The notes below the pieces were generated by a model. The model saw nothing but the letters and a program-made list of their open reading frames with translations, was not told the DNA's origin and searched no databases. Positions 14,943 to 22,063 of a stretch of DNA of 53,775 nt are shown here, in pieces. How positions within the stretch are numbered: position 1 is the stretch's first letter; every line of letters starts with the position of its first letter. The DNA lies in the IMG/VR virus record IMGVR_UViG_3300024975_000025, positions 1 to 53,775 of that record. The stretch is one strand, 5' to 3'. Source of the DNA: a virus. Made by a program: the position numbers and the translations under genes.

Positions 14943-14960
14943 ACTAGCATGGCTGATAGT
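14943..14960. promoter_or_regulatory. Lux-box-like site 1
   Basis: ACTATCAGCCATGCTAGT on the minus strand, an 18-bp dyad with arms ACTA-N-CA / TG-N-TAGT. It fits CT-N12-AG, the LuxR/LasR-type box, and matches site 2 at 16 of 18 bases. An outer C/G pair on each side extends the dyad to 22 bp. It is 23 bases after the luxR stop and 76 before the peptide gene. Confidence 0.72.
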
Positions 14961-14982
14961 GGCCCGTCGTCTCCCGTGCCTG

Positions 14983-15702
14983 CTAACCCTCCAAGATTCC
15001 GAGCGCTATTGCCAGCGCCACGGCCTGGTGCTTGCTCCCCACATTCAGCTTTCGCATGGCGTTCTGGACGTGGTAGTTCACCGTCGCTGCTGACAAGCCG
15101 AGGATCTGCCCAGTCACCGGTGCAGACTTCCCGTGGAGCGTCCAGCGCAGCACTTCGAGCTCTCTGGGGTTCAGTTGGGGCATCTCGGCCGGCGTGACGG
15201 GCGCGATCGGCATGAGGCGCTCAGCTGCTTCGCGGGCGTGAACGACAAGCAGCTGCAGCTCGGACAACAGCCGGACGCGAAAGCGCTCACTCGTGGGTAT
15301 CGGCTGCTCGCGGTCGAATCCGACCAGGACATGCTCGTAGCCAGGCAGATGCAGGGCCGTGGCGGCTCCGCAGCGGTACCCGAATGGCGCCTGGGCATCC
15401 CAGATATCTCCAGCGCCGCCAGTCGTGTACGTCGTCTGGTCGTAGAAGAACGGCGTGTGCCGCGTCATGAGCTTCTGGTTCAGCGGGTCGCGGTGGGCCA
15501 GCTCGGGGTCCCGGGCTACGTCGAAGTAGCCGGCTGGCGTGTTTCCTATGGCGCGCGTGGTCCCCTTAGCATGTCTGTCGCCGAGGATCACCACCATGTT
15601 GATGAGTCCGAAATCGCGGCGGTGCGCGAAGTCGACCAGAGCGCGCTGCAGGTCGTCCAGATCCTGGGCCTGGCTCACGGCCAGGAAGTCAGCCTCTCTC
15701 AT
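14983..15702 (-). CDS. Phage-encoded LuxR-type quorum-sensing receptor (solo)
   Basis: A 239-residue transcription factor with an N-terminal autoinducer-binding domain (about 5-160) and a C-terminal GerE/LuxR helix-turn-helix (about 177-235: LNPRELEVLRWTLHGKS, LSAATVNYHVQNAMRKLNV). Asp72-Pro73 in HRDPLNQ match the conserved DP of the ligand domain. Positions aligning with the TraR Trp57 and Tyr61 ligand residues appear to be Tyr59 and Ala63, so ligand preference may differ. The start at 15702 has a good ribosome site (CAGGTG); one at 15741 would run the coding region through lux-box 2. No luxI lies nearby. Confidence 0.85.
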   Translation of the reverse strand: MREADFLAVSQAQDLDDLQRALVDFAHRRDFGLINMVVILGDRHAKGTTRAIGNTPAGYFDVARDPELAHRDPLNQKLMTRHTPFFYDQTTYTTGGAGDIWDAQAPFGYRCGAATALHLPGYEHVLVGFDREQPIPTSERFRVRLLSELQLLVVHAREAAERLMPIAPVTPAEMPQLNPRELEVLRWTLHGKSAPVTGQILGLSAATVNYHVQNAMRKLNVGSKHQAVALAIALGILEG

Positions 15703-15715
15703 TGCGGCACCTGCG

Positions 15716-15733
15716 ACTATCAAGCATGCTAGT
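15716..15733. promoter_or_regulatory. Lux-box-like site 2
   Basis: ACTATCAAGCATGCTAGT, an 18-bp dyad in the 65-base gap between divergent luxR and the RsaM-like gene. It fits CT-N12-AG and has the same arms as site 1 (ACTA-N-CA-N4-TG-N-TAGT). It starts 13 bases upstream of the preferred luxR start codon, consistent with autoregulation. Confidence 0.72.
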
Positions 15734-15767
15734 TCCCGCATGGCCCGCCGGCCGGCAGACTCGCGGC

Positions 15768-16127
15768 ATGGATTCCCCCAGCGTCATCAGGTTGCGAGCC
15801 GGCGCGTCGGCACGCTGGCGACAGCAGCTGGTGCACCGCCTCACGATGGAGGACGAGGGCGCAGCCGGCCAGCCGCCTGCAGGCGTGACCGTGTGGGCCG
15901 CCCGGCTGCGTGAGCAGATGGCCGTGGTGTCGTGGCGCTGGGTCATCGTCGAGGACGGCATACCGGTGGTCGCTGATCCGCTGGCGATCTGGTCCAACAT
16001 CGAATTCGTCGACGCCGACGCGCAGCCCGTGGGGCCTGGGCGCGTGGTTCTGGAACTCGGGGCACTGGTCTGCGCGCTGCCGTGGCAGCAGCGCGTGCCG
16101 CGCCGTGGACAGTTGCCGGCGGGGTAG
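15768..16127 (+). CDS. DUF4902/RsaM-like quorum-sensing modulator
   Basis: A 119-residue protein read divergently from luxR. The block GVTVWAARLREQ, VVSWRWVIVEDG, AIWSNIEFVDADAQPVGPG and a final ALPWQQ follow the DUF4902 family pattern (Trp-rich strand, SN..L.D..G, LPW end). RsaM, which dampens acyl-homoserine-lactone signalling in Burkholderia and Pseudomonas, belongs to this type, and rsaM genes usually sit beside luxR. The shared intergenic region carries a lux-box. Assigned from pattern and neighbourhood; the protein is shorter than typical RsaM (~140-170). Confidence 0.6.
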   Translation: MDSPSVIRLRAGASARWRQQLVHRLTMEDEGAAGQPPAGVTVWAARLREQMAVVSWRWVIVEDGIPVVADPLAIWSNIEFVDADAQPVGPGRVVLELGALVCALPWQQRVPRRGQLPAG

Positions 16128-16132
16128 GGCGA

Positions 16133-16339
16133 TCAGGCCGCCATACGCGCGGCGATGGCCTGCGTCATCTCAGGCGGCAACTCACCGGCCACGATCAGAT
16201 TCGTGATGGTGATCGATTCGATCAGGATCTGCGCACGATGCGAGTTCTGGCAATTCGGGGTGCTGCACTCCGGACCTACTTCCAGGTCCGCCAATAGGAC
16301 CTTGAAGTCGTTGAAGGACTTCTGACGCTTGGTGTCCAC
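16133..16339 (-). CDS. Small hypothetical protein
   Basis: A 68-residue protein read from a GTG with a clear ribosome site (AGGGAG, eight bases before). It has two cysteines in ECSTPNCQNSH and a helix ESITITNLIVAGELPPEMTQAI. It converges on the RsaM-like gene, ending six bases from its stop. It lies in the lysogeny region, downstream of and codirectional with the repressor gene, so it may be expressed with it. No family recognised. Confidence 0.6.
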   Translation of the reverse strand: MDTKRQKSFNDFKVLLADLEVGPECSTPNCQNSHRAQILIESITITNLIVAGELPPEMTQAIAARMAA

Positions 16340-16433
16340 TTCTAGTCTCCCTAGTTCATGGGAGGCATCCTCGTGGGCGAGAGCAAACCGTTACATAAGT
16401 GGAAACCCGCCACCTGTCATTGTTGGCAGGTAT

Positions 16434-17057
16434 TCACCCTTCATGTCGGGTTTTGCGAGGTTTTGACGTTGCCGCATCTTCGCGCATGGTCTGGTCGAGC
16501 TGAACCATGAGCTTTGCCGCTGCGGCTCGCTTTGCAGGGCTTTTGTCCGTCTCGGCGATCCGCATTGCTCGCTTCCGCAAGTCCCTCCAGTCCGCTTCCG
16601 TGGCGGTCTGTTCATCGACTGAAGCAGCGCGAGGAGGGTACTTTGCTAGAAGCACATCGGCGGCGTTGGAGAAGGCGCGGTCGCTGTCGGGAGTAAGCGC
16701 CAGGAGTCTGAGGGCATCTCCAGCGAGTGCACTTGCTGCGCCAGTTGCGCGCGCCAATGCCGCACGAATTACGCCGAGGGCTTCCAGTACCGCCTCATCC
16801 ACTGGTCCTTCGCTTGGGTCCGCGGCGGCCATCGGAGCCGCGTCACTGTCGAACCACCCGGAGCAGCCCGGCAGGCGCTCGACGGCTTGAACTGTCTTCT
16901 CGGTGATGGGGCGCTCACGTTCAACAAGTTGACGAACGAATGCCCCCGACTTGTGGCCAAGCGCCCTGCCTAGTTCGACCTTCTTCCCGCCGAACTTCTT
17001 CTCCAGTAGGGCTTGAAGACGCTGAACGCGGAAGTCTTGTAGCTCGTCTGGACTCAT
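16434..17057 (-). CDS. CI-like phage repressor without a peptidase domain
   Basis: A 207-residue protein. Residues 1-70 form a helix-turn-helix (FRVQRLQALLEKKFGGKKVELGRALGHKSGAFVRQLVERERPITEKTV is the region; key turn at LGHKSGAF). The remainder is helical, Ala/Arg-rich, with no S24/LexA-type cleavage site or Ser-Lys dyad. So RecA-triggered self-cleavage is not expected. It is divergent from the Cro-like gene, with operator repeats between. It is the best candidate for the lysogeny repressor. Confidence 0.75.
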   Translation of the reverse strand: MSPDELQDFRVQRLQALLEKKFGGKKVELGRALGHKSGAFVRQLVERERPITEKTVQAVERLPGCSGWFDSDAAPMAAADPSEGPVDEAVLEALGVIRAALARATGAASALAGDALRLLALTPDSDRAFSNAADVLLAKYPPRAASVDEQTATEADWRDLRKRAMRIAETDKSPAKRAAAAKLMVQLDQTMREDAATSKPRKTRHEG

Positions 17058-17066
17058 GCCCAAACG

Positions 17067-17118
17067 ATAGCTAGTGCAACTATTGCAAACGCTGCTTGTA
17101 GACGATTGCATTTGCTAT
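17067..17118. promoter_or_regulatory. Right operators between repressor and Cro-like gene
   Basis: ATAGCTAGTGCAA at 17067-17079 and, inverted, TTGCATTTGCTAT at 17106-17118. The 16-base block 17103-17118 is the exact inverse of 12371-12386 in the left operator. A consensus ATAGCnnnTGC(A/T)A covers all four sites. The promoter hexamers are not clear here. Confidence 0.7.
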
Positions 17119-17130
17119 TACCATGGCTGC

Positions 17131-17424
17131 ATGGACCTTCGAACTTGGCTTAGTGGTGGGCGCGGACGCAATGCACGGCTTGCGGCTCGGCTTCGGCTGG
17201 CCCCGGGATACCTGTCGCAGATGGCGGCGGGGACGCGACCAATTCCATACACGGCTTGGCAAGTGATTGCAGACGAAACGGGTAATGAGGTGCTCCGCTG
17301 GGACTTGTGGCCGGATGAATGGCACGAGATCTGGCCCCAGCTCAAGCGCGCCAAGGGCGCCCCACAAATTCAGTCCTCCCAGAACGGTGAGGCCGCTCCT
17401 TCCCAAGCTCAGGAGGCTGCGTGA
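17131..17424 (+). CDS. YdaS/Cro-like HTH regulator
   Basis: A 97-residue protein. LRTWLSGGRGRNARLAARLRLAPGYLSQMAAGTRPIPYTAWQVI is the helix-turn-helix region of the YdaS type (key turn LRLAPGYLSQ), followed by NEVLRWDLWPDEW, the usual YdaS-like ending. It is the first rightward gene across the operator region from the repressor, so it takes the place of cro. Its ATG is only 12 bases from the operator, so the leader is very short. Confidence 0.78.
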   Translation: MDLRTWLSGGRGRNARLAARLRLAPGYLSQMAAGTRPIPYTAWQVIADETGNEVLRWDLWPDEWHEIWPQLKRAKGAPQIQSSQNGEAAPSQAQEAA

Positions 17425-17726
17425 CCCCGTTCCGCCGCTTTCCTTGCTGCCCTGCGGCGAGCCCTGTTCAGGGTGAAGCGTCGCTGCAGCTCTCGACTCC
17501 CGTAGTGGACCTCCATCGCGACATAGCCGATGGCCACAAGAACATGGGCGGCACGAACCCAGTTGCGGAAGGGGCCCTGGCCCATGACTGAGAAGAACAC
17601 CCAAAGCGCCACGGCCACGCCTAGCGCTCGGCTCCAAGCGCGGATTGCGGCCGCCAAGCGGAAGCGCTTGCTGCGGTACGCGGCAGACGCCTTGCTGGCG
17701 ATCCATGTCATCGGGTTGATTTGCAT
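17409..17726 (-). CDS. Possible leftward membrane protein (competes with plus-strand frame)
   Basis: A 105-residue frame starting MQINPMTWIASKA with two hydrophobic stretches (LGVAVALWVFFSVMG and VRAAHVLVAIGYVAMEV) and a basic tail. It overlaps 143 bases of a plus-strand frame that is also membrane-like. Ribosome site weak. Only one of the two may be real. Confidence 0.35.
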   Translation of the reverse strand: MQINPMTWIASKASAAYRSKRFRLAAAIRAWSRALGVAVALWVFFSVMGQGPFRNWVRAAHVLVAIGYVAMEVHYGSRELQRRFTLNRARRRAARKAAERGHAAS

Positions 17727-17844
17727 CGGCAAATTCTCGACGGGCTTCTGGCTGGGCGCCGCGATCGTCCTGCTCCTTCCAGCGCTGTTGCTCCACGCGT
17801 ACGCGCACAGGGTCGTTGCCCCTGTGGCTGAAGAGCAGGGCTGA
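17584..17844 (+). CDS. Possible rightward two-span membrane protein
   Basis: An 86-residue frame starting MTEKNTQSATATPSARLQ, with a polar N-terminus, a basic stretch (AAAKRKRLLRY) and two transmembrane segments (DALLAIHVIGLICIG and FWLGAAIVLLLPALLLHAY). A GGAAGGGG sequence lies about 10 bases upstream. It shares orientation with the right operon. It competes with the opposite-strand frame at 17409-17726. Confidence 0.45.
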   Translation: MTEKNTQSATATPSARLQARIAAAKRKRLLRYAADALLAIHVIGLICIGKFSTGFWLGAAIVLLLPALLLHAYAHRVVAPVAEEQG

Positions 17845-17966
17845 GACATGCGCCACCAAGTTTTCTCCGTCCTCGCACAAGAAGCTCCGGTTTCCTCCCT
17901 GCCGGTTCGCGATGGACGTTTGCCGCGGGCTTCGGCTCGCGGCCTTTTCTTCACCTCGGGCGAGCG

Positions 17967-18086
17967 TCATTTCGCGCGCTCGCTCGCCAGCCTGGCCAGC
18001 AACTCGGCCTCTGTGGCAATCGCTCGCACGCAGCGCTTCAAGCAAGCGCGCAGCGCAGCTCGTGCCCAGGCGTGTGTTTCGTCCAT
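17967..18086 (-). CDS. Possible 39-residue leftward gene
   Basis: A short frame starting MDETHAWARAALRACLKRC, preceded by a strong GGAG ribosome site nine bases away. The product is helical and basic. It lies in the otherwise gene-poor stretch 17845-18219, antisense to the right operon. The ribosome site is the main support. Confidence 0.35.
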   Translation of the reverse strand: MDETHAWARAALRACLKRCVRAIATEAELLARLASERAK

Positions 18087-18219
18087 TCGTTCTTTCTCCG
18101 CATGTTCAGGCGGGCACCCCAACCAAGGCCCTGAGACGGCCGACTCCCCCGTTGAGGGGCAAGCGGCGACGGGTGCCCACCTAAGCGTGTTTTTCCTCAA
18201 CAACCGATGGGAGTCGGGC

Positions 18220-18645
18220 ATGCAAACCATGGATCGAAGTTTTGAGCGAGTCGACCGGCAACTGAAAGCAACCGCTGGCAATGGGTCGCAATCCGCGATG
18301 CCTTTTCTGGCTGCTGTGGGTGATGTCCAGCGCCTGCCGGCCGATGTTCTCGCGACGGTGACGTTCAACGGATGCCTCATCGAGGCCGCCCGTCACTGCG
18401 GGAAGGAAGACCAGGAGATCGCGGACGAGATCCACATCTGCCATGGCTACATGAGCCGCTTCATGCGCGGCGTGGCCCAGCAGTGGGCAAAGCGTCTGGT
18501 CGCCTTCATGCGCGCCACGCAGTCCCTGGCGCCTCTCCAGTGGATCGCTCGCGAGATGGGCTGCGAGGTTGTCGTCCGCGACAGCCGGGCCGCCGAAGTC
18601 GCTGCCCTGCGCGCTCGGCTCACGGAGCTGGAGCACGCGGCCTGA
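18220..18645 (+). CDS. Phage HTH regulator, CII-like position
   Basis: A 141-residue protein. The middle (KEDQEIADEIHICHGYMSRFMRG, about residues 66-88) is a helix-turn-helix, followed by SLAPLQWIAREMGCEVVVRDS and a C-terminal coil (EVAALRARLTELEHAA). The block LAPLQWIA..MGCE recurs in phage proteins encoded after cro. The position after the Cro-like gene fits a second early regulator. The start at 18220 has GGAG upstream; longer readings upstream look non-coding. Confidence 0.65.
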   Translation: MQTMDRSFERVDRQLKATAGNGSQSAMPFLAAVGDVQRLPADVLATVTFNGCLIEAARHCGKEDQEIADEIHICHGYMSRFMRGVAQQWAKRLVAFMRATQSLAPLQWIAREMGCEVVVRDSRAAEVAALRARLTELEHAA

Positions 18646-18711
18646 AAACGAAACCCCACCAGCGCTGGCACGCATGGCGGGGCTCTAACCACCCAACGAA
18701 CGGAGCATCAA

Positions 18712-18888
18712 GTGGCTTTCAACATTGTCTCTCAGGACGTCATTCGCGGCCTGTACCAGGAAGCGAGCAAGAAGCGCGACCACACCTCCGCAGTTCGGCA
18801 CGTCGCCGGCCTGACTGGTCAGGACATCGAGACCATCGAGTCCGTCCTCGCCTCTAGTGAGGCTGGGGAAGAGGTGGGGGTGGCGTGA
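18712..18888 (+). CDS. 58-residue early protein, GTG start
   Basis: A frame with GTG start six bases after GGAG, encoding AFNIVSQDVIRGLYQEASKK and ending in an acidic tail. Its stop overlaps a 16-codon GTG frame (18885-18935) that in turn overlaps the next ATG, so a chain of coupled starts is possible. No family recognised. Confidence 0.55.
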   Translation: MAFNIVSQDVIRGLYQEASKKRDHTSAVRHVAGLTGQDIETIESVLASSEAGEEVGVA

Positions 18889-18931
18889 GCGACTACACCG
18901 CGTTCCTGCGCCCGCACGCGAGGTGGCCAGC

Positions 18932-19378
18932 ATGAGCCAGCAGACCATCGACCTCCGCCCCGCCGACTTGGCCATCGCCCGCGCTGTGGGTCATGTCGCC
19001 CAGGGCCTGGCCACCGACCGCGCCGAGCGCGAGACGCCAGGGTTTCGTGAGCGCGCCGAGGCCGCAATCCTGGACCGGCTCAAGGCTGGCCCGGCGTCGG
19101 GTGAAGACCTGACCGACCACGTTGCCAGCACCGGCCTGCAGTTCGCTGACGGCCGCGCCCTTGGCTCGGTCTACGCCAGCCTGCGCCGCCGCGGCTGGAT
19201 CGAAGCCGTGGGCACCTGTGCAAGGCGGAAGGGTCACGGAGGTCAAGGGGGTTCCATCTACGCGCTGGCACAGACCTACGAAGCTCAGAAGGCTGCATGG
19301 CTGGCTGGCAACCCTGCCGCCAGCGCCGAGGCCGTGGAATCGGCCTGCCAAGCCATCGCGGAAAGGCTGGGAGTCTGA
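18932..19378 (+). CDS. Winged-helix-like phage protein
   Basis: A 148-residue protein. The segment AEAAILDRLKAGPASGEDLTDHV to LGSVYASLRRRGWIEAVGTCARR, then GGSIYALA, has the pattern of a winged helix: three helices, then a beta hairpin wing. It precedes the replication genes and may take part in DNA binding at the origin. Inferred from secondary structure. Confidence 0.6.
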   Translation: MSQQTIDLRPADLAIARAVGHVAQGLATDRAERETPGFRERAEAAILDRLKAGPASGEDLTDHVASTGLQFADGRALGSVYASLRRRGWIEAVGTCARRKGHGGQGGSIYALAQTYEAQKAAWLAGNPAASAEAVESACQAIAERLGV

Positions 19379-19470
19379 TGTTTTCCCGCACGGCTAGGTT
19401 AGCTCCCGAAAAGGCGGTCTTCCGGCCCGCTCTGCCGCTGCGTTCTTTGCCGGGAGCGAACGGAACGCAC

Positions 19471-19890
19471 ATGACCAAGATGAAGTACGCCGACCAGTTG
19501 CTGAGCCCCAAGTGGCAGAAGCTTCGACTCGAAGTGATGCAGGCCGCCGGCTGGAAATGCGAGCGCTGCGGGGATGCAGAAACGACGCTGCACGCACACC
19601 ATCCAGAGTACCGGCGCGGCGCGATGGCTTGGGAATACCAGCCGAACGAACTTCAGTGCCTGTGCTCGAACTGCCACGGCGCAGAGCACAGCAAGCCTGT
19701 TCCAGAAGGAAGCCGCTCCGCGAAGCGCGCCATCTGGGAAACGCTCGCCACGTTCCACGTTCAAGCGTGCGTGTATGCGACGGGCCATCCGGACATGTCT
19801 CCTTCCGACGTCGAAGCGCTGGCAAAGCGGTTGTGCGCCGCCGAAGGCCTCGACTACGACGCCCTTGAGGCAAAGCTGTATTCCGCATGA
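19471..19890 (+). CDS. HNH-type endonuclease-like protein
   Basis: A 139-residue protein. CERCG (about residues 29-33), LHAHHPEYR and CLCSNCHGAEH form a zinc-stabilised HNH site. A C-terminal helical part follows. The start at MTKMKYADQLL is chosen because the preceding residues in the longer reading (from 19378, TGATG junction) look non-coding; the longer form is still possible. It lies between the winged-helix and replication genes. Confidence 0.7.
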   Translation: MTKMKYADQLLSPKWQKLRLEVMQAAGWKCERCGDAETTLHAHHPEYRRGAMAWEYQPNELQCLCSNCHGAEHSKPVPEGSRSAKRAIWETLATFHVQACVYATGHPDMSPSDVEALAKRLCAAEGLDYDALEAKLYSA

Positions 19891-20702
19891 CAGTTCCGGT
19901 GCCATACCCATCAGAGACGCAGGCCAAGGGCTGGCGCTTCGAGCTGGACTACGAGCAGATCGACCAGTCCGACACCTGGGACCTGGCTGCAGAGATCGCC
20001 ATGGCCCAGCCGGCGCTGCTGATGATGTGGCTGGTGGCCTGGCGCCAGAAGCCCTGCGGCTCGCTGCCGGCGGACGAGGTGGTCATCCGCTCCAAGTGCC
20101 GCATCCCGCCCGCAGTCTGGACGAAGTGCCGTGACGTGTGCATGCGCGGGTGGTGGCAAGCAGAGGACGGCCGGCTCTATCACGACACCATCGTGAAGCG
20201 CGTGCTTGCGATGCTGGACAAGCGCGCGAACGATGCACAACGAGCTGCGAAGCGCAGGGCACTCAAGGCTGACTCGGGCGCGAGTACCGGCGAACTCACG
20301 GGCGAGTCACGCGTGACACACACTGGACCGACCCGTGAGTTCGACACCAAGCACCAAGCACCAGTAAATACCCCCCATACCCCCCGAGGGGGCAAGTCAG
20401 CCGTTTCCCTCAAGACCTGGGCCGAGGAGACGCGAGCATCCGGGCAGAAGCTCATCCCGGACGATGACCCTGTGTTCGACTACGCCACCGAGGTCGGCAT
20501 CCCTGATGACTTCATGGCCCTGGCTTGGCAGGAGTTTAAGCATCGGTACACCCAGCCCGGCGCCAAGCGCTACAAGGACTGGCGGGCTGTGTTCCGCAAG
20601 GCCGTGCGCGGCAACTGGATGAAGCTCTGGTATCTGGACGGCGATTCGTATCGCCTCACCACCGTGGGCCACCAGGCGACGCGGACGAGGGACGCGGCAT
20701 GA
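19887..20702 (+). CDS. Phage replication initiation protein (DUF1376-like)
   Basis: A 271-residue protein, upstream of and overlapping the DnaB helicase gene. The N-terminal ~115 residues (YPSETQAKGWRFELDYEQID, ALLMMWLVAWRQKPCGSLP, RGWWQAEDGRLYHDTI) resemble DUF1376-type initiator domains. A low-complexity linker (about 125-170) follows, then a C-terminal domain (DFMALAWQEFKHRYTQPGAKRYKDW). The linker DNA carries palindromes and tandem repeats like a lambda-O origin. Expected role: origin binding and helicase loading. Confidence 0.75.
   Translation: MTVPVPYPSETQAKGWRFELDYEQIDQSDTWDLAAEIAMAQPALLMMWLVAWRQKPCGSLPADEVVIRSKCRIPPAVWTKCRDVCMRGWWQAEDGRLYHDTIVKRVLAMLDKRANDAQRAAKRRALKADSGASTGELTGESRVTHTGPTREFDTKHQAPVNTPHTPRGGKSAVSLKTWAEETRASGQKLIPDDDPVFDYATEVGIPDDFMALAWQEFKHRYTQPGAKRYKDWRAVFRKAVRGNWMKLWYLDGDSYRLTTVGHQATRTRDAA
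20291..20392. other. Candidate replication origin inside the initiator gene
   Basis: A 12-bp inverted repeat CGAACTCACGGG (20291-20302) / CCCGTGAGTTCG (20332-20343) encloses the perfect palindrome GTCACGCGTGAC (20306-20317). This gives four (C/G)TCACG half-sites. Then CACCAAG twice in tandem (20345-20358), ATACCCCCC twice in tandem (20368-20385) and CCCCC-GA-GGGGG. Such density in the linker of an initiator gene parallels the lambda origin in O. Confidence 0.55.
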
Positions 20703-22063
20703 CCTCCGCCATCTTCGACGCCGACCCCCGCGACGAGGTCGCCCAGCTCCGCGTCCCACCGCACAGCGCCGAGGCCGAGCAGAGCGTTCTGGGCGGCCTG
20801 CTCATCGACAACAACGCATGGGACCGCGTCGCGGACCTGCTGACCGAGGCGGACTTCTACCGCCACGAGCACAAGGCCGTTTACACCGCCCTGGGCCGAC
20901 TCATCAACTCGAACCGGCCGGCCGACGTCGTGACGGTATTCGACGCTCTGGGCGACAAGGCCGCCGAGGTCGGCGGCCTGGCCTACATCAACTCCCTGGC
21001 CCAAAGCGTACCCAGCGCGTCCAACGTGCGTCGCTACGCCGAGATCGTGCGCGAGCGCTCGGTCCTGCGCCAGGTGCTGGCCAAGGTCGACGAGGCCGGG
21101 CAGATCGTCCACGGTGATGGCTCGGCGGCTGAGAAGGTCGAGAAGGTGCAGGCGCTGTTCGCTGGCATCGAAGCCCGCAGCAAGGCCCGTGAGCCCATCG
21201 GCATGGACGCGCTGATGGTCAAGGTCATCGACGGCATCAACGCAGCCGCCGAGGGCCATTCGGAGGTGTGGCGCACCGGCGTGCATGCACTCGACAACCG
21301 GATGCTTGGCGGCATGCGGCCGAGCGACCTTGTCATCCTGGCTGCGCGCCCGAGCGTGGGCAAGACGAGCCTTGCGCTGCAGATCTCCCGGCGCGTCGCG
21401 ATGGATGGTCATCCGGTGCTGATCCTCTCGCAGGAGATGGCAGCCGAGCAGCTTGGCATCCGCACGCTGTCCAGCGCCGCGCGCGTCGACATGGCGCACC
21501 TGCAGACCGGCAAGCTCGACGACCCGGAATGGAGCCGCCTCTCGGAGGGCGTCGACGAGCTGGCGCGGCTGCCGATGCATGTCGACGACGAGCCGGCGCT
21601 GACGATCCGCGCCATCGCATCGAAAGCCCGCCGCGTGCGTGGCGTCAAGCTGATCGTGCTTGACTACCTGCAACTCAGCGAGGGCGACGGCGAGACTCGG
21701 ACGGCCCAGATCGGCAGCATCTCGCGCGGTCTGAAGGGGCTTGCCAAGCGCCTGAACTGCGCCGTGCTGGCGCTGTCGCAGCTCAATCGCAAGGTCGAAG
21801 AGCGGCCCGGCAAGCGCCCGATCATGGCCGACCTGCGCGACTCGGGAGAGATTGAGCAGGACGCGGACGGCATCGTGTTTCTGTGGCCGCTGGAAGAGGC
21901 GGGCGGCACGAGCCGGGCGGTCGGTTGCGAGGTTGCGAAGTACCGCCAAGGCGTCGTCGGCGCCGGGGTGCTCGAGCTTTTCGGCAGCACGCAGACCTGG
22001 GGCGACTCCACCCGGACGCTGGACTCCTTCGACACCAAGAAACGCACTGGAGGTTTTGAATGA
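20699..22063 (+). CDS. dnaB: DnaB-type replicative helicase
   Basis: A 454-residue helicase. The N-terminal DnaB domain starts at VPPHSAEAEQSVLGGLL (about 19-35); the RecA-like C-terminal domain has Walker A ARPSVGKTS (about 217-225), Walker B KLIVLDYLQL, and motifs H3/H4 (LKGLAKRLNCAVLALSQLNR and GEIEQDADGIVFLW). It unwinds the replication fork. Typical length for the family (~450-470), so complete. It overlaps the initiator gene by four bases, so translation is probably coupled. Confidence 0.92.
   Translation: MTSAIFDADPRDEVAQLRVPPHSAEAEQSVLGGLLIDNNAWDRVADLLTEADFYRHEHKAVYTALGRLINSNRPADVVTVFDALGDKAAEVGGLAYINSLAQSVPSASNVRRYAEIVRERSVLRQVLAKVDEAGQIVHGDGSAAEKVEKVQALFAGIEARSKAREPIGMDALMVKVIDGINAAAEGHSEVWRTGVHALDNRMLGGMRPSDLVILAARPSVGKTSLALQISRRVAMDGHPVLILSQEMAAEQLGIRTLSSAARVDMAHLQTGKLDDPEWSRLSEGVDELARLPMHVDDEPALTIRAIASKARRVRGVKLIVLDYLQLSEGDGETRTAQIGSISRGLKGLAKRLNCAVLALSQLNRKVEERPGKRPIMADLRDSGEIEQDADGIVFLWPLEEAGGTSRAVGCEVAKYRQGVVGAGVLELFGSTQTWGDSTRTLDSFDTKKRTGGFE

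Noticed and set aside
18885-18935. 16-codon GTG frame bridging two early genes
   Set aside because: Overlaps fit translational coupling, but the frame is too short to call a gene on this evidence.
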